Position numbers and translations under genes: made by a program | Shown: positions 14,241-23,352 of the stretch, in pieces | Layout: every line of letters begins with the position of its first letter | Numbering within the stretch: position 1 is the first letter of the stretch | The notes under the pieces: generated by a model | The model's input: the letters and a program-made list of their open reading frames with translations, nothing else | Databases searched by the model: none | Told to the model about the DNA's origin: nothing | NCBI GenBank assembly: GCA_021163945.1 | Contig: JAGGTC010000178.1 | Span: 1 to 23,456 of the forward strand | Length of the DNA stretch: 23,456 nt | Reading direction: 5' to 3' | DNA from: Deltaproteobacteria bacterium | GTDB lineage: Bacteria; Desulfobacterota; Desulfofervidia; Desulfofervidales; DG-60

Positions 14241-16064
14241 TTACTCAACCGTTACACTCTTTGCCAAATTCCTTGGTTGGTCTACGTCTGTGCCCCTATA
14301 GACGGCGATATAATATGCCAGAAGCTGCAGTGGGATAGTAAACAAGATGGTCTTTAGGGGAGAGTCCATTTTTGGGATTATCAATATATCATCTGCTGCC
14401 TCAATTGCCTCTGTACAATCTGGCTCAGCTACAGCAATGATCCTTCCCTGTCTAGACTTTACCTCTTCTATATTGGCCAGTATCTTAGGATAGGTCTTTT
14501 CTCTTGGTGCTAATACCACTACAGGCATATCCTCATCAATTAAGGCAATAGGGCCATGTTTCATTTCACCTGCTGGGTATCCCTCTGCATGGATATATGA
14601 TATCTCCTTTAACTTGAGTGCCCCCTCTAGGGCAATGGGGTGATAAATCCCCCTGCCTAGGTATAAAAAGTTCTGTGCACGCCCATACTCCGGTGCCAAT
14701 GCCTCAATTTTATGGGCATCTCTCAATATTTCTTCCATCAGGTGTGGGAGTCTTAATAGATTTTTAAAATGTCCATCCATCTCTTCTTTATTCACCTTTC
14801 CCAAGATTAGACCCATATAAAGGCTAAATAGATAGAGGACAGAGATCTGTGTGGTAAATGCCTTTGTAGAGGCCACCCCAATCTCTGGGCCTGCATGGGT
14901 ATAGATTAGGAAGTCACACTCACGGGTTAGGGTACTCCCCAAGACGTTGCATATCCCCAATATCTTTGCCCCCTTTTTTCTCCCCTCCTTTAAGGCAGCC
15001 AGGGTGTCTGCTGTCTCTCCAGACTGGGAGATGAGTATAAGGAGCATATTTTTGTCAATGATGGGATTTCTATATCTAAATTCTGAACCTAGGTCTACCT
15101 CTACAGGGATGCCACATATTCTTTCAATCATATACTTTCCAACAAGGCCTGCATGAAAGGAGGTGCCACATGCAACAATCCATATTTTATGAATACCCTC
15201 TGCCTGCCTCTTTGATAGGTTAAAGTACTCAAAATGTATACACCTCTTTTTGAAATCCAATCTTGGTCTGATTGTATTGGCAACGGCTTGTGGCTGCTCA
15301 AATATCTCTTTTTGCATAAAGTGCTTATAGCCGGCCTTTTCAGCCATTGAGGGGGTCCAAGGAAGCTCCATAGGCTCCCTCTTCAATACATTCCCATCAA
15401 AGTCCTTTATCAGAAGCCCATCCCTCTTTAAAATGGCTATCTCTCCATCGTTCATAAATATTACCCTCTTTGTATAGGGTAGGAGGGCAGGGGCATCCGA
15501 GGCCAAGAGGTATTCACTATCCCCAAGGCCAATGATAAGTGGACTTTCCTTTCTTATAGCAAGCAATTTATCTGGCTCTTTACTGCTTAAAACGGCAATA
15601 GCAAAGGAGCCCCTAAGTACCTTTATAGCCTCACTTACAGCCATCTCTAAGGGCAATTCTTTATATTTGGCAATGAGATGGGCTATTACCTCTGTATCTG
15701 TATTTGATGTAAACCTTGCCCCCTCTCTTTCAAGCCCCCTCTTTAGGGACAAATAATTCTCAATGATGCCATTGTGTACCACAGCGATGTTGCCTACTAT
15801 ATGGGGATGGGCATTTTCATCAGAGGGGACGCCATGTGTGGCCCATCGTGTATGGCCAATGCCTACATTTCCAGCAATAGGCTCACTTTTAATGATTGTT
15901 TCTAGCTTTTTAAGCTTCCCTTGACACCTCCTACACAATATCTTTCCCTCTTTAACTGTGGCAATACCTGCAGAGTCATAGCCCCTATACTCAAGCCTCT
16001 TTAAGGAGTCAAGCAATATATCAACACAGTCTTTATTCCCAATATAACCCACAATCCCACACAT
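14241..16064 (-). CDS. glmS: glutamine-fructose-6-phosphate aminotransferase (isomerizing)
   Basis: Makes glucosamine-6-phosphate from fructose-6-phosphate and glutamine, the first step to UDP-GlcNAc for peptidoglycan and lipopolysaccharide. The 607-residue protein starts MCGIVGYIG, with C2 as the N-terminal nucleophile of the class II glutaminase domain (HTRWATHG at 71-78). Two SIS sugar-isomerase domains follow, with KEIFEQP at 252-258, ACGTSFHAG at 298-306 and the family's C-terminal PRNLAKSVTVE. It lies 20 bases after glnA in the same direction, so glutamine synthesis and a major glutamine consumer share an operon. The ribosome-binding site is weak (AAGA). I see no room for a glmS ribozyme in the 20-base gap, so that mode of control is not used here. 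Confidence 0.97.
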   Translation of the reverse strand: MCGIVGYIGNKDCVDILLDSLKRLEYRGYDSAGIATVKEGKILCRRCQGKLKKLETIIKSEPIAGNVGIGHTRWATHGVPSDENAHPHIVGNIAVVHNGIIENYLSLKRGLEREGARFTSNTDTEVIAHLIAKYKELPLEMAVSEAIKVLRGSFAIAVLSSKEPDKLLAIRKESPLIIGLGDSEYLLASDAPALLPYTKRVIFMNDGEIAILKRDGLLIKDFDGNVLKREPMELPWTPSMAEKAGYKHFMQKEIFEQPQAVANTIRPRLDFKKRCIHFEYFNLSKRQAEGIHKIWIVACGTSFHAGLVGKYMIERICGIPVEVDLGSEFRYRNPIIDKNMLLILISQSGETADTLAALKEGRKKGAKILGICNVLGSTLTRECDFLIYTHAGPEIGVASTKAFTTQISVLYLFSLYMGLILGKVNKEEMDGHFKNLLRLPHLMEEILRDAHKIEALAPEYGRAQNFLYLGRGIYHPIALEGALKLKEISYIHAEGYPAGEMKHGPIALIDEDMPVVVLAPREKTYPKILANIEEVKSRQGRIIAVAEPDCTEAIEAADDILIIPKMDSPLKTILFTIPLQLLAYYIAVYRGTDVDQPRNLAKSVTVE

Positions 16065-16084
16065 TTTTTCTTAGTATAAAAAAA

Positions 16085-17497
16085 TCAAACATCAAAATAA
16101 AGGGCAAATTCATAGGGATGAGGCCTAAGTTTCATCTCATTTATCTCCTTTTCTGTTTTCCACTCTATCCAGGTATTTATAACATCCTCAGTAAAGACAT
16201 TGCCTTTCATCAAAAATTCATGGTCTTCTTTTAGGGCCTCTAAGGCCTCCTCAAGGGAGGTAGGTGTAGAGGGCACACCCTTTAGTTCCTCTGGCGTTAA
16301 GGAATATATATCTTTATCTAATGGTTCTCCTGGATCAATCCTGTTTTCAATACCATCAAGGCCTGCCATAAGCATTGCAGAAAACGCCAGATAACCATTA
16401 CAAGAGGGATCAGGGAATCTTACCTCAATCCTCTTTTGTTTTGGGTCTGGCGAATACATCGGAATCCTTATCCCAGCGCTGCGATTTCTGCTACTATAGC
16501 AAAGATTTATTGGGGCCTCAAATCCAGGGACAAGCCGTTTGTAGGAATTTGTAGTAGGTGCTACAAAGGCACACAAGGCCCTTGCATGCTTTAGAATACC
16601 GCCAATATAGTACATGGCCAATTCGCTTAGCCCCCCATATCTATCTCCTGCAAATAAGGGCTTTCCGTCCTTCCAGAGGCTTTGGTGTACATGCATCCCT
16701 GAGCCATTGTCATTAAATATGGGCTTTGGCATGAAAGTAACAGTCTTTTTGTGCCTTCTTGCCACATTTTTGACTACATACTTATAGAGCATTAGATTGT
16801 CTCCCATCTTTACAAGTGGGGCAAACCTTATATTAATCTCTGCCTGCCCTGCTGTAGCTACCTCATGGTGATGGAGTTCTACCTCTACGCCTACCTGCAT
16901 CAGTGTAAGGACTATCTCGCTTCTAATGTCTTGATGGGCATCTGTAGGGGGCACAGGGGAATAGCCCCCCTTATACCTAGTTTTATATCCAAGGTTTGGA
17001 TTCTCCTCCCTGCCAGAATTCCATCTACCTTCAATAGAATCCACAAAATAATAACCACAGTGTTCATTTTGGTCAAAACGGACATCATCTAGGATAAAGA
17101 ATTCTGCCTCTGGGCCAAAATAGGCCGTATCAGCAATCCCTGTGTATTTCATGTAAGTATCTGCCTTTTGGGCAATATACCTTGGGTCTTTTGTATAGTT
17201 TTCCCTAGTAATGGGGTCTACTATATTGCAGATGAAACTAATGGTAGGTACTTCAAAGAATGGGTCTATAAAGGTTGTGTCTGGATCAGGGACAATTAGC
17301 ATATCACTTTCATGGATGGCCTGCCATCCACGGATGCTAGAGCCATCAAACCCAAAACCTTCTTTAAAGGACTCCTCTTTTAGTTTACTAATAGGCAGGG
17401 AGAAGTGTTGCCACATACCTAACGCATCGCAGAATTTTAAATCCACTATCTTGACATTGTGTTCCTTGGCAAATTCTAGAACCTCCTTTGGTGTCAT
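16085..17497 (-). CDS. glnA: glutamine synthetase type I
   Basis: Condenses ammonia and glutamate with ATP to make glutamine. The 470-residue length and sequence fit the adenylylated GSI-beta class. Visible signatures are GFGFDGSS (about 47-54), FGPEAEFF (127-134) with metal-ligand glutamates, the NGSGMHVHQS block (264-273) and KRIEVRFPDPSCNGYLAFSA (355-374). The adenylylation tyrosine is Y398 in DIYSLTPEE, matching E. coli Y397 in NLYDLPPEE, so control by GlnE is expected. The ATG overlaps the glnD stop in ATGA and has a GGGGG ribosome-binding site. Being inside the operon of its own regulators is the notable context. In E. coli glnA sits instead with ntrBC, which are not seen here. Confidence 0.97.
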   Translation of the reverse strand: MTPKEVLEFAKEHNVKIVDLKFCDALGMWQHFSLPISKLKEESFKEGFGFDGSSIRGWQAIHESDMLIVPDPDTTFIDPFFEVPTISFICNIVDPITRENYTKDPRYIAQKADTYMKYTGIADTAYFGPEAEFFILDDVRFDQNEHCGYYFVDSIEGRWNSGREENPNLGYKTRYKGGYSPVPPTDAHQDIRSEIVLTLMQVGVEVELHHHEVATAGQAEINIRFAPLVKMGDNLMLYKYVVKNVARRHKKTVTFMPKPIFNDNGSGMHVHQSLWKDGKPLFAGDRYGGLSELAMYYIGGILKHARALCAFVAPTTNSYKRLVPGFEAPINLCYSSRNRSAGIRIPMYSPDPKQKRIEVRFPDPSCNGYLAFSAMLMAGLDGIENRIDPGEPLDKDIYSLTPEELKGVPSTPTSLEEALEALKEDHEFLMKGNVFTEDVINTWIEWKTEKEINEMKLRPHPYEFALYFDV

Positions 17498-20049
17498 AGT
17501 TCCCCCTTTAAAAACATTTTTTCAAGTGTATCTTTTATCATCAAAAGGCGTTTTTTGCTGGTTACCTTTCCCCCTTCCTTCTCTTCTACATAAAAGACAT
17601 CTACCACCTGATCTAGCCTAGTAGAGATTTTGGCAATATGGATGTTCAATCCCAATTTAAATAGACACTGAGCCAATATAAAGAGAAGGGCTGGCCTATC
17701 GGCGGTATATACCTCCACAATGGTATAAAAATCGGATGTCTCATTGTCTACCCTTACCTCTGTATCAACCCTTGGTAAATACCTTTTTCTAAGCCCACTA
17801 GCATATTTTGCCTCTAGCAGTGTCTCTAAGTCAATTTCACCCTTAATTGCACGGCATAAATCACATTCAACCTTTTTCCACTTTTCAGCCATTCTTTCAA
17901 TCCCGCTTTTGGTATTTACCCAAAAGGTGTCCAAGGCTATTTTGTTCTTCCATGTATAGGCCTGGGCATTGACAATATTAAACCCATTTAGAGAGAGTAC
18001 ACCTGCCATCTTAGCAAATAGTCCAGGTGCATCCCAAGTGGCTATTGTGACTTTGTAGTATTGGGGCTGAGAGGCCTCCTCCCAGTGTACAACTGCCATT
18101 TTTCTGTTAAGTTCATAAATAAGCTTTAGATGAAATAGAATATCTTCAGTGGGTGTAGCAAGTAAATAGCGAGGCGGTAAGGCCTCAAGTAGACATTTTG
18201 CCTCATTTTCTGAATATCTCTGATTTAGTCTTGAGATGATATCCTCCTTGATGGCCTTAAGCCTTTTCCAGGTGTCGGCACGGCTAAATTCTCCCTTCTC
18301 TAATACCCGTTTAAGTTTTAAAAATAGCTCTGTAATTAAGGCCATTTTCCAGTCAGTAAAGGCACGGGGGCCAGTGGCCTTGGCATCGGCAAAGGTAAGT
18401 ACATAGAGCATCCCCAGCCGGTTTATATCTCCTATTATTTGAGCTGTATCCAAAATGACCTTTTCTTCCTCTAGGTCCCTTCGCTGGGCAATGTGTGATA
18501 GCAGCAGGTGGTGTCGAATCAACCAGAGGATGTCTTCACACATTTTTTGCGGAAGTTTCCATCTTTTTAAAATCTTTTCTACCTCATTTGCCCCTGTCTC
18601 TTCATGCGGATGCCCGATTCCCTTCCCAAAGTCATGGAATAGGGCCGCAAGGAGCAAGGTATCTAAACCATTCAATGTTTGGGCTACCTTTGTAAAGGTA
18701 GGGTATTTATCCTCATATTTTCCCTGCCTTAATCGTTTTATCTCTTCCACTGTATGGAAGGCATGTAAATCTACAGTATATATGTGGTAAAGATTATGTT
18801 GAGGGAGATGTAAGATATTTTGCCACTCAGGAAAGATAGCACAAAATAGACCTTGATATGTCATATCTTCAAAAAAAGGTAAGAGGTTTTTCTGTGTATT
18901 TAAAAACTCTAAGAAGGCATCACGTGCCTCTATATTATGGGGTAGCTCTTTCTTTAGTTTTTTGATGGCCTTTCCGATTAAACGTTGGGTATTTAATGAG
19001 AAGATTTCCCCTAGATGTGCTGCCCAGGTATAAATTTTAATCAGCAGTGCTGGCTGCCTCAAAAATACCTCTTCATCAGCCACCCTGATTTGGCCACTGC
19101 AGAGTTCTATCCCAGGTGCAAGCCTCCTCCTTTGATAATAGAGGAAAGAAGACTTTTTATCCTCTAAAATTTGTTTAAAGAATAGACTTGTAATGTGTTT
19201 TATTTCAAATGTATGGATAAAAAATGTACGCATGAAATTTTCTACTGCCTTTATGCTAGGTGTATCTTTAAATCTTAAAAACTTAGCAATTTTTTCTTGA
19301 TAAATAAATGAGAGTTCATCATTTTCACGTCCGCTTAAATAGTGCAGATGGTTTCTTACCCGCAAAAGAAACTCTGAGGCAGTTTCCAAGCAATCCCTCT
19401 CCTTAGAAGAGAGGAAGGGCACCTCTTCATGACCAAAGGCCAAAATTGCCCCCCACTTGATATTGTGTATATCCCGTAGCCCCCCAATCCCCTTTTTGAT
19501 ATGTGGTTCCAAAAGATAGGCATGTTGGCTATAGTGTTGATGACGCCTTTCTTTCCTTTCCCATATGTCTTTTAAAATCTGCTGCCGATGCGGAATGATT
19601 ATCTGTCTATTTAGTTTCTTTATAAGCCCTTCAAATAATACATAGTTTCCGGCCAAAAAGCGTGGTGTAAGCATTGCCATAAAGGCATAAAAATCACTTT
19701 TTGCAACTTGTATACACTCTTCTATTGTGCGAAAGCTATGGTCTAATTTGAGTTTGTAATCCCACAAAAATTGAATAAAATGTACAATGATATCCTTAAG
19801 CGCAGCCGATGGCCTCTTTATATGCAAGATGAGTAAATCCACATCAGAATAAAAACTCATCTCCTTTCTTCCATAACCACCAATTGCCACTAATGCTGCT
19901 TCATCTGCTAGATTTTTTGGGATCAGCCTCTCCCAGTTTTCCTTAACAAATTTGTCTACTAGCTGTGTGTGGCGATAGACAATCTCCCTCCCACTGGCCC
20001 CTGCCAGGTGGTCCTTAATAAGCTCATCCCTTTCTTTGATCAATTCCAT
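17494..20049 (-). CDS. glnD: PII uridylyltransferase/uridylyl-removing enzyme
   Basis: Primary glutamine sensor: it adds UMP to PII when glutamine is low and removes it when glutamine is high. In the 851-residue protein, the N-terminal nucleotidyltransferase motif is GGYGRKE (57-63) with S68-D69-V-D71, followed by a PII-UTase linker domain (KKGIGGLRDIHNIKW, 185-199). The HD hydrolase domain carries H472-D473 in ALFHDFGKG, with HPHEETG after it. Two ACT domains lie near 665-740 and 775-848 and would bind glutamine. All parts needed for both activities are present. It begins two bases after the glnB stop, and its own stop overlaps the glnA start, so it is tightly coupled to both its substrate PII and the final target. 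Confidence 0.96.
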   Translation of the reverse strand: MELIKERDELIKDHLAGASGREIVYRHTQLVDKFVKENWERLIPKNLADEAALVAIGGYGRKEMSFYSDVDLLILHIKRPSAALKDIIVHFIQFLWDYKLKLDHSFRTIEECIQVAKSDFYAFMAMLTPRFLAGNYVLFEGLIKKLNRQIIIPHRQQILKDIWERKERRHQHYSQHAYLLEPHIKKGIGGLRDIHNIKWGAILAFGHEEVPFLSSKERDCLETASEFLLRVRNHLHYLSGRENDELSFIYQEKIAKFLRFKDTPSIKAVENFMRTFFIHTFEIKHITSLFFKQILEDKKSSFLYYQRRRLAPGIELCSGQIRVADEEVFLRQPALLIKIYTWAAHLGEIFSLNTQRLIGKAIKKLKKELPHNIEARDAFLEFLNTQKNLLPFFEDMTYQGLFCAIFPEWQNILHLPQHNLYHIYTVDLHAFHTVEEIKRLRQGKYEDKYPTFTKVAQTLNGLDTLLLAALFHDFGKGIGHPHEETGANEVEKILKRWKLPQKMCEDILWLIRHHLLLSHIAQRRDLEEEKVILDTAQIIGDINRLGMLYVLTFADAKATGPRAFTDWKMALITELFLKLKRVLEKGEFSRADTWKRLKAIKEDIISRLNQRYSENEAKCLLEALPPRYLLATPTEDILFHLKLIYELNRKMAVVHWEEASQPQYYKVTIATWDAPGLFAKMAGVLSLNGFNIVNAQAYTWKNKIALDTFWVNTKSGIERMAEKWKKVECDLCRAIKGEIDLETLLEAKYASGLRKRYLPRVDTEVRVDNETSDFYTIVEVYTADRPALLFILAQCLFKLGLNIHIAKISTRLDQVVDVFYVEEKEGGKVTSKKRLLMIKDTLEKMFLKGEL

Positions 20050-20051
20050 AG

Positions 20052-20390
20052 CTAAAGGGCCTCTTCTCCTTGTTCCCCTGTCCTTATGCGTACTGCCTCT
20101 TCTATGGGAGAGACAAAGATCTTTCCATCCCCCATCTTCCCTGTAAAGGCAGCATGTTGGATTACCTCTAGTGCCTTTAAGGCCAAACTGTCTGGAACAA
20201 CAATCTCAATCTTTAATTTTGGAAGAAAGTCTACTACATACTCTGCCCCTCGGTAAATCTCTGCGTGTCCCTTTTGTCGGCCAAATCCCCTTACCTCTGT
20301 TACCGTCATCCCTTGGATGCCTATTTCTGTCAAGGCATCTTTTACCTCATCTAGCTTAAATGGTTTTATTATAGCCTCTATCTTTTTCAT
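20052..20390 (-). CDS. glnB: nitrogen regulatory protein PII
   Basis: Trimeric signal protein integrating 2-oxoglutarate, ATP/ADP and glutamine status. The 112-residue length is standard. The T-loop is intact with the uridylylation site Y51 (YRGAEYVVDF), and the B-loop TGKMGDGKIFV follows with the RIRTGE C-loop region. It starts MKKIEAIIKPFKLDEVK, close to GlnB/GlnK. An AAGGAGG site lies five bases before the ATG, the strongest in the operon, which fits the high level needed for a signal protein. The gene sits between glnE and glnD, its downstream and upstream partners. No amtB is nearby, favouring the GlnB over the GlnK assignment, though sequence alone does not settle it. Confidence 0.97.
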   Translation of the reverse strand: MKKIEAIIKPFKLDEVKDALTEIGIQGMTVTEVRGFGRQKGHAEIYRGAEYVVDFLPKLKIEIVVPDSLALKALEVIQHAAFTGKMGDGKIFVSPIEEAVRIRTGEQGEEAL

Positions 20391-20400
20391 TTCTTCCTCC

Positions 20401-23325
20401 TTAATCCATCAACCCCTCCCAAATATTTCTGATATTTAAACGTAACTCTTGACAGTAACTTCCTATCTGCTCTGCTGGGATTTTAAAAGGTGGTTTTCCT
20501 AGGCCCCAGTGTAGCCAGATCTCTTTTAAATCATCTTTTGAAAGGAGGGTATCTAAGGGGCGACTGTAAAGTAGATTTAAGCGATGTTCTAAGGCCTTTA
20601 AAAAGTTATAACCATCTATAAGCACATCTGCCTCCTCCTTAAGCAGGCCTGCTTCCTTTATGGCCTTTAGGGCTGTTAATGTATGGCGGTGGCAGATTGT
20701 AGGATACTGCCTCCCATAGGTAAGCTGCAGGTATTGTGTTAAAAACTCTATCTCTATAAGACCACCTTTACCCAGTTTGGGATTAAAATTTTTACCTTTT
20801 TCCCTTGCCCTCTCCCTTAAGATACGTTCACGCATCTCTCTTATCTCCCTTTTCCAATCAATCTTCTTTTCATAAAGGATTGACTGCCGCAGGGCCTCCC
20901 AATTCTTAAGTAACATACCGTCTTGGGCTATACCCCTGGCCTTTATCAGGGTCTGATACTCCCAGGGCCTTGCCTCCCTTTGATAGTAATATCTAAAGGC
21001 CTCTAGGGATACTACTAGAGGGCCAAATCTCCCAGAGGGGCGTAAGCGGGTATCTATCTTATAGCCTGGTCCAACTGCATGTGGCAAGGTAAGTATAGAG
21101 ATAAGTCTTTGGGCTACCTTGACAAAATAGACATGTGCCTTCTGCCTAAAGGATAGATCTGCATCCTGGGGATAGTCATAGATAAAGATCAGATCCAAAT
21201 CTGATTCATATGCCATCTCCCAACTGCCTAGTCTCCCTAAAACAACAATGATAAAAGGAAGATCTAATGGGAAAAGTACCCTATTTACCTCCTCCTTTGC
21301 CCAAGATAAGGCCTGTTTTAGACACAATTCTGCCACAAGGCTAAGTTGGTGAGAGACACGAAAATGACTTAATTTGCCTGCCAGATCATGGAAACCAATC
21401 CGAAGGACCTCTTCATTTTTAAAACCCCTTAAGGCCCCTATCTTTTCTTCTAAATCAATTTTTCCACAGATGGCTGTATTTAGGTCTTCCTTTAGTTCAT
21501 TTTCGGTCTTAATGGGGAGGGACTCTGATGCCTCAATCAGGTTGTCAAAAAGCTGAAAGTGCTTAACAAACAATGTTGACAAAAATTTACTTGCCCCAAA
21601 GATTTGTAAAAGTAGCCTTCTTAAATGAGGATTTTCCTTTAGTAGGGCATAAAAACCAGCCCTAGGACCAATGCGGGTAATGAATTCCTCAAGGTGGATC
21701 AAACAGAGGTCTGGATCAATTGTTTTGGGTATCTCTTCTAGCATTTCTGGCAAAATGGAGATAAGGAGATTGCGTGCCTGTTTTGATGTATGTGGTATTT
21801 TAAGCGTACCCTTCAGATTAGAGATAATCTCATAGGCAAGTCTTGGCCTCTTAAAGCCCAAATCTTTTAGATAAGAAATGGCCTCTTCCTCTAGCATAGG
21901 GTCAGTAAAAAGGCCCTTTGATGAAGGCACCTTGCCTTTGGCCTCATCGGTGTGGAGGAGTGCCTTAAAGAGGGAGTGTACAAAACTCCTTGTCTTCTCT
22001 AACTGCAAATAAAATGCCTCTAGGGCACTTTTTTCATCCCTTTGTACATATCCCATTAAACGTACGATCTTTAAAAGGCTGGCCCTATCTGAGGGCAGGG
22101 TATGGCTCTGAGAATATGTTACCATCTGACAAAGATGTTCTAATCGGCGCAGGTAGCGATAGGCACGGGCTAGCCCATCAGCGTCTTCTGGCTTGATAAT
22201 TCCCTCCTCTTTTAAGGCAAAAATGGCCTTAAATGTATTATACTGACGTAAACTTGCAATCTTTCCACCATAGATAAGTTGTAGGGTATGGATAAAAAAT
22301 TCTAACTCCCTTATGCCCCCCTTCCCCAATTTGACATGAAAACCTGATTGGTGGCGGCTTTGTAGATCTAGGGCCCTTTTTAGGACCCTAATCTCTTCTA
22401 GTCCAGAATAGTCTAGATAGCGGCGATAAATAAAGGGAATAAGGCCATTTAAGAATGCCTCTCCTGTCTCTATATCCCCAGCTATAGGCCTTGCCCTAAG
22501 TAGGGCCAATCTTTCTGAAGTCCTACCAAAATTTTCATAAAAAATCTCTACTGCCCTTGTAGATTGCACAATCTCACTCTCTTTCCCCCCTGGGCGTAGA
22601 CCTAGATCGACTTTAAAGACGACCTCTCCATAGGCAAGGTCTTGGAGGAGTCTTGTTATGGTCTCTGCAAGTTTATTAAAGGAACTATGTATATCTAGAG
22701 AAGGCTTAGGGGTATCATAAAGATAGATAAGGTCAATATCAGAATAAAAATTTAGTTCCTTTGCCCCAAGTTTACCTAGGCCTAAGACAAAAAATTTTGC
22801 AGGAAAATTATTATTAAGTGACAATATAATAAGAGCATGCTCATAGCAGGCCTGGATGCATGCCTCGGCCAAATCACTTAACTCGGCCAAATTGGTCTCT
22901 AAAGGACACAACTGATTGACATCCCTTGCCCAAAGACGCAGATATTCCCTGGCCTTAAAATCCCTAAGCCTTTTTGGAAAATCGTTTTGGGGGACAAAAG
23001 ACCTTAATTCTTTAAGAAAATCGTCTTTTGTCTTTTTCTCTGAGATAGCATCTTTTAAAAATAGCCAGTAAACTAAATTAGGTTCTCTTATCAATAGACT
23101 AACTAGATATGGGGAGCTTATACAAATCTTTAATAACTGCTTGGCACAGCCAGGGTAGGTATTGAAAAACTCTATTACTTCTTTTGTTTGCTTTTCTAAT
23201 ACCCTCCTTAAGGCAATCTCACCATAAGGCCATAGGATATGGCGGGAGAGGGCTCTATAAATACCTTCATTCATTTTTTTAAATAATCCCAAATTATATA
23301 AGGCTTGTAAAGGGGCAAAATACAT
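20401..23325 (-). CDS. glnE: bifunctional glutamine synthetase adenylyltransferase/deadenylylase
   Basis: Adenylylates GlnA (inactivating it) and removes the AMP, under control of PII and glutamine. The protein has duplicated nucleotidyltransferase domains. Numbered from a possible TTG at 23349, the N-terminal deadenylylase domain has GLGKLGAKEL with D204 and D206, while the C-terminal adenylyltransferase domain has GRLGSWEM (705-712) with D717 and D719. Each is followed by a GGIRELEFF or GGLIEIEFL motif (near 344 and 862). Length of about 974 residues is near the E. coli 946. The start is uncertain: TTG 23349, ATG 23325 or ATG 23274, none with a clear ribosome-binding site. I list the middle one. 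A TATAAT just upstream of 23274 would favour the shortest form. Confidence 0.95.
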   Translation of the reverse strand: MYFAPLQALYNLGLFKKMNEGIYRALSRHILWPYGEIALRRVLEKQTKEVIEFFNTYPGCAKQLLKICISSPYLVSLLIREPNLVYWLFLKDAISEKKTKDDFLKELRSFVPQNDFPKRLRDFKAREYLRLWARDVNQLCPLETNLAELSDLAEACIQACYEHALIILSLNNNFPAKFFVLGLGKLGAKELNFYSDIDLIYLYDTPKPSLDIHSSFNKLAETITRLLQDLAYGEVVFKVDLGLRPGGKESEIVQSTRAVEIFYENFGRTSERLALLRARPIAGDIETGEAFLNGLIPFIYRRYLDYSGLEEIRVLKRALDLQSRHQSGFHVKLGKGGIRELEFFIHTLQLIYGGKIASLRQYNTFKAIFALKEEGIIKPEDADGLARAYRYLRRLEHLCQMVTYSQSHTLPSDRASLLKIVRLMGYVQRDEKSALEAFYLQLEKTRSFVHSLFKALLHTDEAKGKVPSSKGLFTDPMLEEEAISYLKDLGFKRPRLAYEIISNLKGTLKIPHTSKQARNLLISILPEMLEEIPKTIDPDLCLIHLEEFITRIGPRAGFYALLKENPHLRRLLLQIFGASKFLSTLFVKHFQLFDNLIEASESLPIKTENELKEDLNTAICGKIDLEEKIGALRGFKNEEVLRIGFHDLAGKLSHFRVSHQLSLVAELCLKQALSWAKEEVNRVLFPLDLPFIIVVLGRLGSWEMAYESDLDLIFIYDYPQDADLSFRQKAHVYFVKVAQRLISILTLPHAVGPGYKIDTRLRPSGRFGPLVVSLEAFRYYYQREARPWEYQTLIKARGIAQDGMLLKNWEALRQSILYEKKIDWKREIREMRERILRERAREKGKNFNPKLGKGGLIEIEFLTQYLQLTYGRQYPTICHRHTLTALKAIKEAGLLKEEADVLIDGYNFLKALEHRLNLLYSRPLDTLLSKDDLKEIWLHWGLGKPPFKIPAEQIGSYCQELRLNIRNIWEGLMD
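23293..23321 (-). promoter_or_regulatory. possible promoter at the 5' end of glnE
   Basis: On the - strand, a perfect TATAAT (23298-23293) with a poor -35 ATTTTG 17 bases upstream. If used, transcription would begin near 23286, which requires translation from the ATG at 23274. This is weak evidence, because the site lies inside the longer reading of glnE. Confidence 0.25.
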
Positions 23326-23352
23326 AAACAGTGAATTTTCGAAAAACAACTG

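Noticed and set aside
16065..16084. A glmS ribozyme or separate glmS promoter before glmS
   Set aside because: Only 20 bases lie between glnA and glmS, too short for the ribozyme, and the TATACT present has a poor -35.
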